DNA of 64,000 nucleotides. It comes from an uncultured Rubripirellula sp. Lineage in GTDB: Bacteria > Planctomycetota > Planctomycetia > Pirellulales > Pirellulaceae. The stretch covers positions 33,418 to 97,417 of the forward strand of contig CALIBL010000009.1 in assembly GCA_938045805.1 (NCBI GenBank). Reading direction: 5' to 3'. The notes below the pieces were generated by a model that made no database searches, had not been told where the DNA came from, and saw only the letters and a program-made list of their open reading frames with translations. Positions 1 to 8,634 of this stretch are shown here, in pieces (the first letter of the stretch is position 1; each line of letters opens with the position of its first letter). The position numbers and the translations under genes are program-made.

Positions 1-1398
1 GACAGGTCCGAAGGCAGTCACCTTCACCTGATCCACTGTGCCAATACGTCCTGCCACAGCGCGACCTGATGCCAAGCCGATACCGCACCGAAAACCATCT
101 TGAGTCTGAGTTAAATTTTGTCGCCTAATGCTCGAAGCAGCTCGCATTGCACGAAGTGCTGTATCGGTCTGCTCAAGTGGCCACCCCCAGAAACCCATTG
201 CAGAATCGCCGTGAAAATCCCCAATCACACCGCCGGTCTCAAGAATATGCTTGGTCATCGTCCCTAATGCATCGCTAACGCTACCAAGCAACTTGAGCAG
301 ATCTTCAGACTCCTGTTCACTCCTTTTCGTGAATCCCCGAAGGTCACAGAACATCACCGAAAGGTCTGCCTCTCGCGGTGCCAATACCTCATCGGTTGAT
401 TTACCTGCGAGAGCGTCCATGACGACAGGAGCAAAGAAATGCCGCATTTCTGATTGACGCCTCTCCAATCGAAGTGTCTGCCGTAAATTTGCAATTGTTG
501 TTCCAACCAACTCTGCAAACTTGACATCGTCCTCAAGATCGTTCGGCGCGTTGAGAACTGACTTTTCAATATCTTGCTGCGTATCTTTTGCCAATAGGCC
601 CGTTACATACAATGCCCACCCCGAGCACGCTTCACTGCGTAACGGGACACAAAATGCCCAGTCCACATTTTCACTCGCGGTGTAAGCGACTTGCGCTGCT
701 CCTGCTCCCGACCAAAGATAGAGAACACTTTCTCTTGTTCTCGTTGCATGATGAACGAGGCGTGCGCTAATGGTGGGTGTTTCTTTTCCGAGCGAACGCG
801 AATCGTAATGCAATATTTTTATCCCGCCGGAAATCTCGCCGCTGATCGGTGGAGTATCTTCTTGATGGGAAACAATCGCCACAGCCGAAGCGGAAGGCGT
901 CGCTCGGAGCAGCACACTGGTAACCCGAACTAATAATTCCTCATCACTACCACTTCCTAAAATCAGATCGGGAAGATGACCTAACATCTCGATCCGCGAA
1001 CCCGCATCCTGAAAACGTCTGCGTTGTAATTCCTGCAAATCGTACGCGTGCTCTGTCACTTCTCCCTGTTTCTCGGGTAAGGAAGCCCCGGGGCGATTGG
1101 CAAGTGTAAAGGCGGTTGAACCGATCACAAAGTGCTCGCCGGGTACCATCACAAAGTCGCTTGTGGACTCGCCGCGAAAGTAAACCGGATTGGTTGCATG
1201 TTCGACTCTGCGAACCTGCAATCGACCCTCGGGCATGGGTGTAAGACGCAGATGTCGGCTGGAAATGGCTTTGTCCCAAGGAACCGTCCAATCTGCCTTC
1301 ACACGCCCCAAATAAATCTCTTGTCCCCCTGCGGGATCAGGTAATTCTTTGCGCCAGCGTTCCTGTCGGGCAGAGCCTTGTGCGATCAGATCTGGCAT
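1..1398 (-). CDS. FHA-domain class III adenylate/guanylate cyclase (3' end cut by window edge)
   Basis: The reading frame is open from an ATG at 1398 to the left edge, so 466 residues are visible and the C-terminus is missing. The N-terminal part resembles a forkhead-associated (phosphothreonine-binding) domain: a GR pair at residues 31-32 and SSRH at 46-49. A middle region (about 150-330) has no firm family and may be GAF-like. From about residue 345 the frame reads as a class III nucleotide cyclase: FCDLRGFT carries the first metal-binding Asp, and IGDFHGDSAMGFWG the second. The family makes cAMP or cGMP from ATP or GTP; the substrate-specifying residues lie outside or near the end of the window, so the product is undecided. 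The gene follows the BaiN-type flavoprotein gene on the same strand after 54 bases and may be cotranscribed with it. Confidence 0.82.
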   Translation of the reverse strand, partial: MPDLIAQGSARQERWRKELPDPAGGQEIYLGRVKADWTVPWDKAISSRHLRLTPMPEGRLQVRRVEHATNPVYFRGESTSDFVMVPGEHFVIGSTAFTLANRPGASLPEKQGEVTEHAYDLQELQRRRFQDAGSRIEMLGHLPDLILGSGSDEELLVRVTSVLLRATPSASAVAIVSHQEDTPPISGEISGGIKILHYDSRSLGKETPTISARLVHHATRTRESVLYLWSGAGAAQVAYTASENVDWAFCVPLRSEACSGWALYVTGLLAKDTQQDIEKSVLNAPNDLEDDVKFAELVGTTIANLRQTLRLERRQSEMRHFFAPVVMDALAGKSTDEVLAPREADLSVMFCDLRGFTKRSEQESEDLLKLLGSVSDALGTMTKHILETGGVIGDFHGDSAMGFWGWPLEQTDTALRAMRAASSIRRQNLTQTQDGFRCGIGLASGRAVAGRIGTVDQVKVTAFGPV

Positions 1399-1452
1399 GG
1401 TGAAAGACTATCCTTGAGTATGTAGCTCGTGGTTTGAAATGCTCACCAGAAA

Positions 1453-2709
1453 TCATTCCAGCGATTTTGCTGCTGCAATGCCCGCGGCGCGGCCTGTGCT
1501 GAACGCTGCCTGAAAATTATATCCGCCAATCGGCCCATCGACGTTTAGAACTTCTCCGGCAATATAAAGCCCCGGGCAAATTCGACTCTCCATCGTTTTT
1601 GGATGAATCTCATCAAGCTGAACACCGCCCGCGGTGACTTCCGCCTTATCAAAACCAAGGGTGCCAGTGATGGAAAGAGGCAATCGCTTGACCGCGTCCA
1701 ATAAACGCAACCTTGTGGTTTTGGGCAACTCGGCAACAGTGCAGTCTGCGTTGAACTGCTGAGCCATCATGATTGCAAGACGCTTTGGCAGCAAATGGGC
1801 TAACAACGTTGCGATACGCTGACGCCCGCCTTCCCGCGATCGATCGGTCAAGTGATCAATCAACTGATTTTCGTTGACACTCGGAAGACTATCCAAAAGC
1901 ACCTCAACATCCTCGGGAGAGTCCATCGCTGTCAAAGCACCACTGACATCCATCGCCGCTGGACCAGAAAATCCTCGATGGGTAATCAACAGAGAACCTC
2001 TCCTTCGCGCCAGCGGCTTTCTTGAGCGATTCAACTTATCCACCACCGATACTTCGCAATCAGTCAAAGTCAGGCCTGCCAAGTCATGCATCCAAGAGCT
2101 TCCACCCACGAGTGGAACGAGGGCTGGCCGGGGAGCCACAATTTGATGTCCCAATTCAGTAAGCCAGGGATAGGCATCGCCAGTAGTCCCGCAACCAGGC
2201 CAGCTTTTGCCGCCCGCCGTAACAATCAAACGTTGGACGTCGTAGTGGTCAGTGCTGGTTAAAATCTCCCATCCACCTTGACCCTTTGATTGAAACCCAA
2301 GAACAGGCTGTTCTGTGTGCACTTTTACACCTAGTTCGAGTGCTTGGTTCAACAATGCGTCGCGCACATGAAGCGCTCGGTCACTAACCGGAAATACCTT
2401 ACCGGTTTCTTCGACCTTGGTCGCAACCCCCAAGTCTTCAAACATTCGCACCACTTTTTCAGGAGGAAAAGCGCCTAAGCTTGGCTGAAGAAATCGTCCT
2501 CCCGCACCAAAAGCTCGCGATATTCCCTTTGCGTTTGTGTGGTGGGTGATATTGCAGCGTGTCCCACCGGACATCAAAATCTTGACCCCCGGCTTGCGAT
2601 TTTTTTCAACAAGCACGACGGATGCCCCACTGCGAGCGGCTTCTGCAGCAGCCATCATTCCCGCTGCCCCCGCTCCGATAACGCCAATCTGAAACGAGTG
2701 ATTCACCAT
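1453..2709 (-). CDS. BaiN/HI0933-family FAD-dependent oxidoreductase
   Basis: A 418-residue flavoprotein. The N-terminus has the dinucleotide-binding GAGAAGMMAA motif, then EKNRKPGVKILMSGGTRCN, which is diagnostic of the HI0933/YhiN/BaiN family. The C-terminal FAD-contacting segment GLYIAGEVLNVDGPIGGYNF is also typical. Length is normal for the family. The frame can be extended two codons to a TTG at 2715, but the ATG at 2709 is preferred because it leads directly into the beta strand before the GxGxxG motif. Family members are NAD(P)H- or FAD-dependent reductases with poorly defined substrates; BaiN itself was linked to bile-acid dehydroxylation, which is unlikely to apply here. It is cytoplasmic and divergent from the glycosyltransferase gene. 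Confidence 0.85.
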   Translation of the reverse strand: MVNHSFQIGVIGAGAAGMMAAAEAARSGASVVLVEKNRKPGVKILMSGGTRCNITHHTNAKGISRAFGAGGRFLQPSLGAFPPEKVVRMFEDLGVATKVEETGKVFPVSDRALHVRDALLNQALELGVKVHTEQPVLGFQSKGQGGWEILTSTDHYDVQRLIVTAGGKSWPGCGTTGDAYPWLTELGHQIVAPRPALVPLVGGSSWMHDLAGLTLTDCEVSVVDKLNRSRKPLARRRGSLLITHRGFSGPAAMDVSGALTAMDSPEDVEVLLDSLPSVNENQLIDHLTDRSREGGRQRIATLLAHLLPKRLAIMMAQQFNADCTVAELPKTTRLRLLDAVKRLPLSITGTLGFDKAEVTAGGVQLDEIHPKTMESRICPGLYIAGEVLNVDGPIGGYNFQAAFSTGRAAGIAAAKSLE

Positions 2710-3069
2710 TTTCAAAACATCGTGCGATTCACGAACACAATATCACGGCATCAGCCGGAAAATACCTGAAGCAAAATACGGCAACCTATCCACCGACACC
2801 TAAAACAGCCAAGCCCTTCGGAGATGCCGCGACGCGATTGTGACCTCCACCATTGAACAAGAACACCCCTCAATGCGAAGAGATCATTGAAAGAAGCGGA
2901 TCTCCGTCCCTCCCTCAGATGCGAGACCTTTCCAAAATCCGTCTTTAATCTTCACCAATGAGATCGGCAAACAGATGCTTGCACGACTACTTAGTGATAC
3001 ACTTTGTTTACACACATTGAATTGAATCGCCATGTTTTCTTGCATCACTCACGACCAACTAAACTTTGG
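2710..3069. other. Divergent intergenic region
   Basis: About 360 bases between two divergent genes, so promoters for both should lie here. I see no convincing ORF, RNA gene or strong inverted repeat. The frame of the downstream glycosyltransferase is open back to a TTG at 3004 but shows no ribosome-binding site there. Confidence 0.6.
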
Positions 3070-4251
3070 ATGAACGCGAACAGCGTGACAGACTTACCAA
3101 CAGAAACAAATCGCCTTCGTGTCCTCGCAATGATTAGCTCAATGCGGGGTGGCGGTAGTGAGCAACAAACGCTCCTTCTTTTGCGACATCTTGATCGACG
3201 TCGATTTGATCCGCATCTCTTCATGACGGATCCTACGGGTGATCTCTTAAAAGAAATCCCAAGTGACGTAACGATTCACACCTTGGGAGAACAACAATCC
3301 CTGAGCCGACTTCATCTACCGGGAGCCATCCTGCGTCAACAGATCCATCACCTCAAGACACTGCTCATTGACCAGCGGATTGACGTGATCTACGACCGCA
3401 CCTTTCACATGTCAAGGATCGCTGGGTCCGCGGGACATAAGGCATCCGTCCCACGCGTCTCAACGATTGTTAGCCCACCGAACCATGCGTTACCGCTACT
3501 TGAAAATCGCTACCGATGGCTGAAGAAGTATCAACTTCGCAGAGCCTACCTAAGATCCAAATCAGTGATCGCGGTTAGTCAACAAACCGCGAGATCCGCA
3601 GAGAAATACTATCGCCTACCTCCAAACCACGTCGTCACCATCGCAAACCCTGTTGACCGAAGCAGAATCGATCAGCTCGCCCAACTAGAGAAAGTAGAGC
3701 GAGATGATCGATGGACCTTCGCGTGCGTCGCCAGAATGACCGAGGAAAAAGGACACAGGGACCTAATTGAAGCAATTCACTCCCTCGAAGAAACCTGGCC
3801 GATTGAACTAGAACCAATTCATTTATGGCTGATTGGAGATGGACCTCTTCGACGGGAACTTGAAAGCCAAGCCAGCAGTCTTCAACTTCATCAGGTCAGC
3901 TTTTTAGGTACCCAAGGCAATCCTTGGAAATACATTCACGCGGCCGATGCTGTGATTTTACCGTCGCATTTTGAAGGCATGCCCAACGTTGCCTTGGAAG
4001 CGATGAGTCTTCGCACCGCAGTCATCGCCACTCGCATCGGCGGAACGAGTGAATTGGAAAAAGACAGACCCACACTCTGGTGGGCAAATCCCCACTCACC
4101 TGAATCGATCGCCAACGCAATGACAGAACTTGCTACGCGTCCCGATGAGGTGAAGCAACGACTTGATGCGGCCGATAATCTACTCGCAAGACACCACGAC
4201 ACACAAACTCAAATCAACAAAATTGAGAGTCTCTTGATGAATGCTGTTTGA
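3070..4251 (+). CDS. Glycosyltransferase family 4 (GT-B fold)
   Basis: A 393-residue retaining GT-B glycosyltransferase. Near the N-terminus is MRGGGSEQQTLLLLRHL, the usual glycine-rich loop after the first strand. In the C-terminal half FEGMPNVALEAM gives the EX7E pair of GT4 enzymes, followed by VIATRIGGTSE. Such enzymes transfer a sugar from an activated nucleotide donor to a lipid, protein or polysaccharide acceptor; donor and acceptor cannot be read from the sequence. The frame extends upstream to a TTG at 3004, but ATG 3070 is preferred because the extra 22 residues look noncoding. It is a single gene, not in a polysaccharide cluster, and its neighbours give no pathway clue. Confidence 0.85.
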   Translation: MNANSVTDLPTETNRLRVLAMISSMRGGGSEQQTLLLLRHLDRRRFDPHLFMTDPTGDLLKEIPSDVTIHTLGEQQSLSRLHLPGAILRQQIHHLKTLLIDQRIDVIYDRTFHMSRIAGSAGHKASVPRVSTIVSPPNHALPLLENRYRWLKKYQLRRAYLRSKSVIAVSQQTARSAEKYYRLPPNHVVTIANPVDRSRIDQLAQLEKVERDDRWTFACVARMTEEKGHRDLIEAIHSLEETWPIELEPIHLWLIGDGPLRRELESQASSLQLHQVSFLGTQGNPWKYIHAADAVILPSHFEGMPNVALEAMSLRTAVIATRIGGTSELEKDRPTLWWANPHSPESIANAMTELATRPDEVKQRLDAADNLLARHHDTQTQINKIESLLMNAV

Positions 4252-4302
4252 ATATGAATTGCAAGATTGAAACGCTCATTACCTGCAACCTAGAACGTGG
4301 TG

Positions 4303-5097
4303 TTATTTTTGCTCTAGCATCTCAATTACAACTGGCCGAACACTCTTTGCATAACTGAAGCCAACCGTCTCTCCAGCGTCGACAAATTTCTTAACCATCT
4401 CACCTTGAGAGTTGAACACCATCACCACTGGGATGGAGGGGATTTTCTCCTCGATGAACACATCATCACTTGCCGTGGAACAGATATAAGACGTTAGTTT
4501 TCCTGCTTTCACGCTTTGCAAGAAAGCTTCAACCTCCGCTTCGTAAGATTCAGGGGGTCTTGTTTTGCGTCCATCGAAATCAAGATTAACCGATACACAG
4601 TTGATTTGCTCGGGATAGTCACGATGCAATTGGACTAAGCCAGGAAATTCCTTCAAGCATGGCTCACAGGCAAGAGACCACAAATCGACCACCGTGATTT
4701 TTTTACTACTCAGAACCTCCTGCCTAATCATATCCCAACTCTCATAGCGGATGGGGCTGCTACGCGATTCGCTCGGTTTCTCTTGTGACTCGAAATTGCC
4801 ACCGGACACATTGGGCATCTCTAAACCAACCGAACCTACCGCTGGCGTCCCTCCTGAGGTGGTTTCTTCTGAAGATGCGGCTTGATCACTGAACCCCTCT
4901 GGCATCACCAGCTCCCCCGGTGAACTCTCTATTGGATCCGCTTTTGGGATGATGGACTCGGCATCGACTGGAGTCTCTCGCGCTGTTTCAGAGTCACCAC
5001 ATCCAACTAGCGACAGAAAGAGGCAAAAACAAAGACCTATGCTTGCCGCAGTAAGATTCTTGTTCTTCCAACCATACGAACGCTGGGTCATAACCAT
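4303..5097 (-). CDS. TlpA-like thioredoxin-fold lipoprotein
   Basis: A 265-residue exported protein. The N-terminus is a lipoprotein signal peptide: a hydrophobic run ending in a lipobox LSLVGC, so it should be anchored to a membrane through that Cys. A Ser/Glu/Pro-rich linker of about 80 residues follows, then a thioredoxin-fold domain with the redox motif CEPC around residue 140, in the setting VVDLWSLACEPC typical of TlpA/ResA proteins. The family reduces or shuffles disulfides outside the cytoplasm, for example in cytochrome c maturation. The longer frame to a GTG at 5205 would bury the signal peptide, so ATG 5097 (or the in-frame ATG at 5091) is chosen. No cytochrome biogenesis genes are adjacent. 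Confidence 0.82.
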   Translation of the reverse strand: MVMTQRSYGWKNKNLTAASIGLCFCLFLSLVGCGDSETARETPVDAESIIPKADPIESSPGELVMPEGFSDQAASSEETTSGGTPAVGSVGLEMPNVSGGNFESQEKPSESRSSPIRYESWDMIRQEVLSSKKITVVDLWSLACEPCLKEFPGLVQLHRDYPEQINCVSVNLDFDGRKTRPPESYEAEVEAFLQSVKAGKLTSYICSTASDDVFIEEKIPSIPVVMVFNSQGEMVKKFVDAGETVGFSYAKSVRPVVIEMLEQK

Positions 5098-5566
5098 CTC
5101 ACTTTTTGAATGAATCGCGGTTCCGCGCACTTTATGTCGAATGCACACTGAAATCATCATGATGCTCCATTCTCGACCATGTGCCTCGCCACTAACGCTC
5201 CGCACAAATCAGTGCTAATCAGCTCCTTCTATGCATTACCTGCACCAACAGATGAACTGGAGTTCGATCCACGACTTATGAGCGGACTATTTAAGGATAC
5301 ACAAATCTACTGAGACGAGGCACCGACATGCACCAAGCGATACTGGAGACTTGCATTGGGGTGATGGCAGATTATTTGGAAAAACCGCTAGATTCCTCAT
5401 GATCCGCAAAATTCTACTTTCACAGAAAAGATTTGAGTTCTTGACTAAAACTCGAACCGCTTACCGCGAGCAACTGACATTCCGGTACTACAGTTCGATT
5501 GTCGACCGAATTGGAAGACGAACATTTTGATTTCCATGAAACGACTCGGCTAAAGATCCACTCGTA
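5098..5566. other. Divergent intergenic region
   Basis: Roughly 470 bases separating the lipoprotein gene from the histidine kinase gene. It must hold promoters for both directions. I find no supported gene, RNA or repeat; a 24-codon ATG frame near 5330 has no recognisable features. Confidence 0.55.
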
Positions 5567-6550
5567 ATGCAACCCATCTCAGATGGACTTCACCGCGACG
5601 ACAAGCCAATCAAACGCCCTTCATTAAAGACCGCTCCGACATCCATGAATCAAGCGATCAACCATTACGCCCCAACGAAAATAAAGGGCAACGATGAGCT
5701 TTCTCTCGCTCGATTTACTCACGAAAACCAACCCGATCGAAGCAACTCGACCTCTGAAACCGTCGACCATGAATCGGCAGCAAACCTCCACTCGGAGGCT
5801 TTTCGACTGCACAACGCGAAAAACATCATCACTCACCTGCAATTGATGATCCGCGAAACCATCGAGATCAACTCGCGTCTAACAACAAAACCTATTCAGC
5901 AGATAGCATCACTTTTAACCGACACTCCTTTCGATGGCATTCAGGCACAATCCATCGGGAGTCATCTTATTTGCCTCTCTGAGTCCCTTGCACAGGATCA
6001 TCAGAGCGTCACCCGTTCGCTATTGGCACTTGATCAGAGCATCGAAGAATTGACCACTGTTTTATCTGGAGGCAACGCTCCTCAACAGATCAACAAAACT
6101 TCGTGTTTTTCAGTTGACGAGTTTTTATGTGAGCTTGCAGGTCAGTGCGAGCAGAGCCTATCACGGGATGGGATTAATCTTTCGATCTCAACCGAGCACT
6201 GTCCGTCGATCACCTCCGATCGCACTCTTCTCCATCAGGTAATGCTCAACCTTGTCAACAATGCACAAGAGGCGTTCCAAAACTACCTGACACCGATTAA
6301 GAAAATCAACCTCGAACATCGACACATCGACGGTTGGCACAGGATTCAAATCAAAGATAACGGATGTGGTATTCCAAAATCTGCGCAAACCAAAATTCTT
6401 GACCTAGGCTATACCACAAGAGACGACGGAAAAGGCTTTGGTCTCTGCTTTTGCGTTGAAGCCATGCACCAACTGCATGGTTACCTTGAGATTGACAGCG
6501 ACGGTGACGGTAAAGGAACAACCGTCACGCTACACCTACCTTCAATTTGA
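5567..6550 (+). CDS. Sensorless soluble histidine kinase
   Basis: A 327-residue protein with no transmembrane segment and no recognisable sensor domain in its first 80 residues. Around residue 81 is LHNAKNIITHLQ, which I read as a variant H-box of the LHNxxN type, with His82 as the candidate phospho-acceptor. The ATPase core is clear: N-box HQVMLNLVNNAQEAF (223-237), G1 box DNGCGIP (264-270) and G2 box DGKGFGL (287-293). The gene lies 62 bases upstream of a receiver-GGDEF-EAL gene on the same strand, so the two very probably form a phosphorelay controlling cyclic di-GMP. What the kinase senses is unknown; another protein may deliver the signal. Confidence 0.85.
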   Translation: MQPISDGLHRDDKPIKRPSLKTAPTSMNQAINHYAPTKIKGNDELSLARFTHENQPDRSNSTSETVDHESAANLHSEAFRLHNAKNIITHLQLMIRETIEINSRLTTKPIQQIASLLTDTPFDGIQAQSIGSHLICLSESLAQDHQSVTRSLLALDQSIEELTTVLSGGNAPQQINKTSCFSVDEFLCELAGQCEQSLSRDGINLSISTEHCPSITSDRTLLHQVMLNLVNNAQEAFQNYLTPIKKINLEHRHIDGWHRIQIKDNGCGIPKSAQTKILDLGYTTRDDGKGFGLCFCVEAMHQLHGYLEIDSDGDGKGTTVTLHLPSI

Positions 6551-6612
6551 TTGGCCAGGGGTCGGTCTCAACCTAAATATGATCACTGTTGAATCTTCTT
6601 TGACACAGCACC

Positions 6613-8634
6613 ATGACGAATAGTAAACAGGTCAATCGATTATTAATTATCGATGACCACCCTAGAATTCATGAAGCCTTCGAAAAGATATTTTCCATCT
6701 GGAAAAACGACCCTTCAGGCCTGAATGATCATTCGATCGATACTCCGCTCGACGCATCGGTCGACACCGAGGGAGGACCACACCCAACATTCCAACGCGA
6801 CCTAGCCGTCTTCTCACTTCACCACGCACGGAGCGGTGAAGACGCCCTTACGCTCGCCCAAAATCTATCTGAACAGGAAGAGTTTTTTTCAGTCGCATTC
6901 ATTGACATCATCATGCCCGGCGGGATCAACGGGATTCAAACCGCCGAACTTCTGTGGGAGATCGATCCGAATCTACACATCGTGATTTGCACCGGTGACC
7001 AGAATCAACGCTGGGAAGATCTACTTGAGTCGCTTCGCCACCAAGACCAATTGTTCATCCTTAAAAAACCGTTCGACGCGGTAGAGGTACGGCAACTCGC
7101 CATTTCGCTTTCAGGCAAACAGCAGCGTCATGACGCTCACAAAGCTTGCATCGAAAAGTTACAAATGGAAGTTCAAGAGCGTCGCAAATCAGAAGAGAGC
7201 ATGCGCAAAATTGCTCATCGCGACTCTCTGACTAACCTTCCTAATCGACCCTACTTACTGGAGAAATTGAATCGCATCGTCTCTAGGCCACCACAAGGGA
7301 ATGATTCACATCAGGCGATTCTTTTCTTAGATCTCGATAACTTCAAGGTTATCAATGACAGTCTTGGACACGACGCCGGTGATGACCTACTCAATCAAGT
7401 AGCGCAACGAATCGGGGAGTGCGTCCGTTACGATGATGTTACCACTCGCGTCTCACGAGATGGTGAAACCGTTCGTCTAGGCGGTGACGAATTTGTTGTA
7501 TTGCTTGAGCATTTAACCCATCGGCATGACGCACTATCCATCGCAGATCGAATTGTTGAACAAATCTCCAAGCCATTCACCGTTGCGGAACGAAAGGTGA
7601 GTGTAGGAACCAGTGTCGGCATTGCGTTTCTAGAACTCAACACTCAGGATGCGCACGAAGTTCTTCGCAACGCTGACACTGCGATGTACCGGGCAAAAAA
7701 CTCGGGAAAAGGTCAAGTCGCAGTATTTGACAAAACCATGCACCAAGAGTTACTTGATCGGCTCGAATTAGAAGCCCAGATCCGTGAGGCAGTCCAAAAC
7801 GAAAGTCTCTCTCTTCGGTATCAACCTATTGTCGATCTGCAAAATGGAAAGATTCGTGGTGTCGAGGTCCTGACCCGTTGGACCACCGAATCGGGTTTGA
7901 ATGTCCCTCCCGAAGAATTCATTCCAATCATTGAAGAAATCGGCCTGATCAGCCGTGTCGGTGAATGGGCGATTGAACGAGCAGCGATCGACCTGAAGGA
8001 TCTGACGGAAAACCTGCCTCATTCGTGTGACACGAATTTCTACCTTGGTTTCAACATTGCTAGACAGCAATTAAGCGATCCTCTGTTTTACGAACACTTT
8101 GAAACCATCTTGACTCGCACCGGGTTTAACCGAAAACGACTCAAATTAGAAATCAATGAATCTCCGGAAAAGCGTAACGAAGCCCAAGTTCTACAAAATC
8201 TCTTGAACCTACATGGAGCTGGTGTTGGTATACAGATCGACGACTTTGGGAAAGGCACTTCATCGCTCACCTGCTTTCAGAACTATCCCGTGGAGACGGT
8301 GAAGATTGACAGAAGTTTTACTGCGAATATCGCGAACAATCACAGCCACTCTGTCATCACACAGGCGATAGTGGATTTGGCACATGATCTCGATGCGAAC
8401 ATTATCGCCGAAGGTGTTGAATCCGAAACTCAGCTCCGCTTACTCAGGCAGTGGGGATGTGACGCGGCGCAGGGATTCCTGCTTTCTGAACCTCTGGATT
8501 CTAGATCGCTCAGGGATTTCCTCAACGATCCAAAGCAAAGCGATGGCATTGCACTACTGATCGAGCCCTCCAAGCCGGTTACCTTCCCCTCCTTTCCACC
8601 GAGCAACGCAGCTCAAACTTTACAAAATGGCTAA
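6613..8634 (+). CDS. Response regulator with GGDEF and EAL (EVL) domains
   Basis: 673 residues in the order receiver (about 8-165), short coiled linker, GGDEF (about 203-375), EAL (about 385-650). The receiver has the acidic pair D14/D15, phospho-acceptor Asp98 in FIDIIMPGG, and Lys in ILKKPFD; it carries an insertion of about 35 residues after the first helix. GGDEF is intact at 290-294, but the usual inhibitory RxxD site is missing, replaced by a short insertion. The EAL signature reads EVL at 418-420. Other phosphodiesterase residues are kept: the Asn of GFNIARQQL, the Glu of LEINES, DDFGKGTSS, the Lys of VKIDRSF and AEGVES. It may therefore both make and degrade c-di-GMP. Its stop overlaps the tail of the convergent U32 gene by 15 bases. 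Confidence 0.9.
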   Translation: MTNSKQVNRLLIIDDHPRIHEAFEKIFSIWKNDPSGLNDHSIDTPLDASVDTEGGPHPTFQRDLAVFSLHHARSGEDALTLAQNLSEQEEFFSVAFIDIIMPGGINGIQTAELLWEIDPNLHIVICTGDQNQRWEDLLESLRHQDQLFILKKPFDAVEVRQLAISLSGKQQRHDAHKACIEKLQMEVQERRKSEESMRKIAHRDSLTNLPNRPYLLEKLNRIVSRPPQGNDSHQAILFLDLDNFKVINDSLGHDAGDDLLNQVAQRIGECVRYDDVTTRVSRDGETVRLGGDEFVVLLEHLTHRHDALSIADRIVEQISKPFTVAERKVSVGTSVGIAFLELNTQDAHEVLRNADTAMYRAKNSGKGQVAVFDKTMHQELLDRLELEAQIREAVQNESLSLRYQPIVDLQNGKIRGVEVLTRWTTESGLNVPPEEFIPIIEEIGLISRVGEWAIERAAIDLKDLTENLPHSCDTNFYLGFNIARQQLSDPLFYEHFETILTRTGFNRKRLKLEINESPEKRNEAQVLQNLLNLHGAGVGIQIDDFGKGTSSLTCFQNYPVETVKIDRSFTANIANNHSHSVITQAIVDLAHDLDANIIAEGVESETQLRLLRQWGCDAAQGFLLSEPLDSRSLRDFLNDPKQSDGIALLIEPSKPVTFPSFPPSNAAQTLQNG

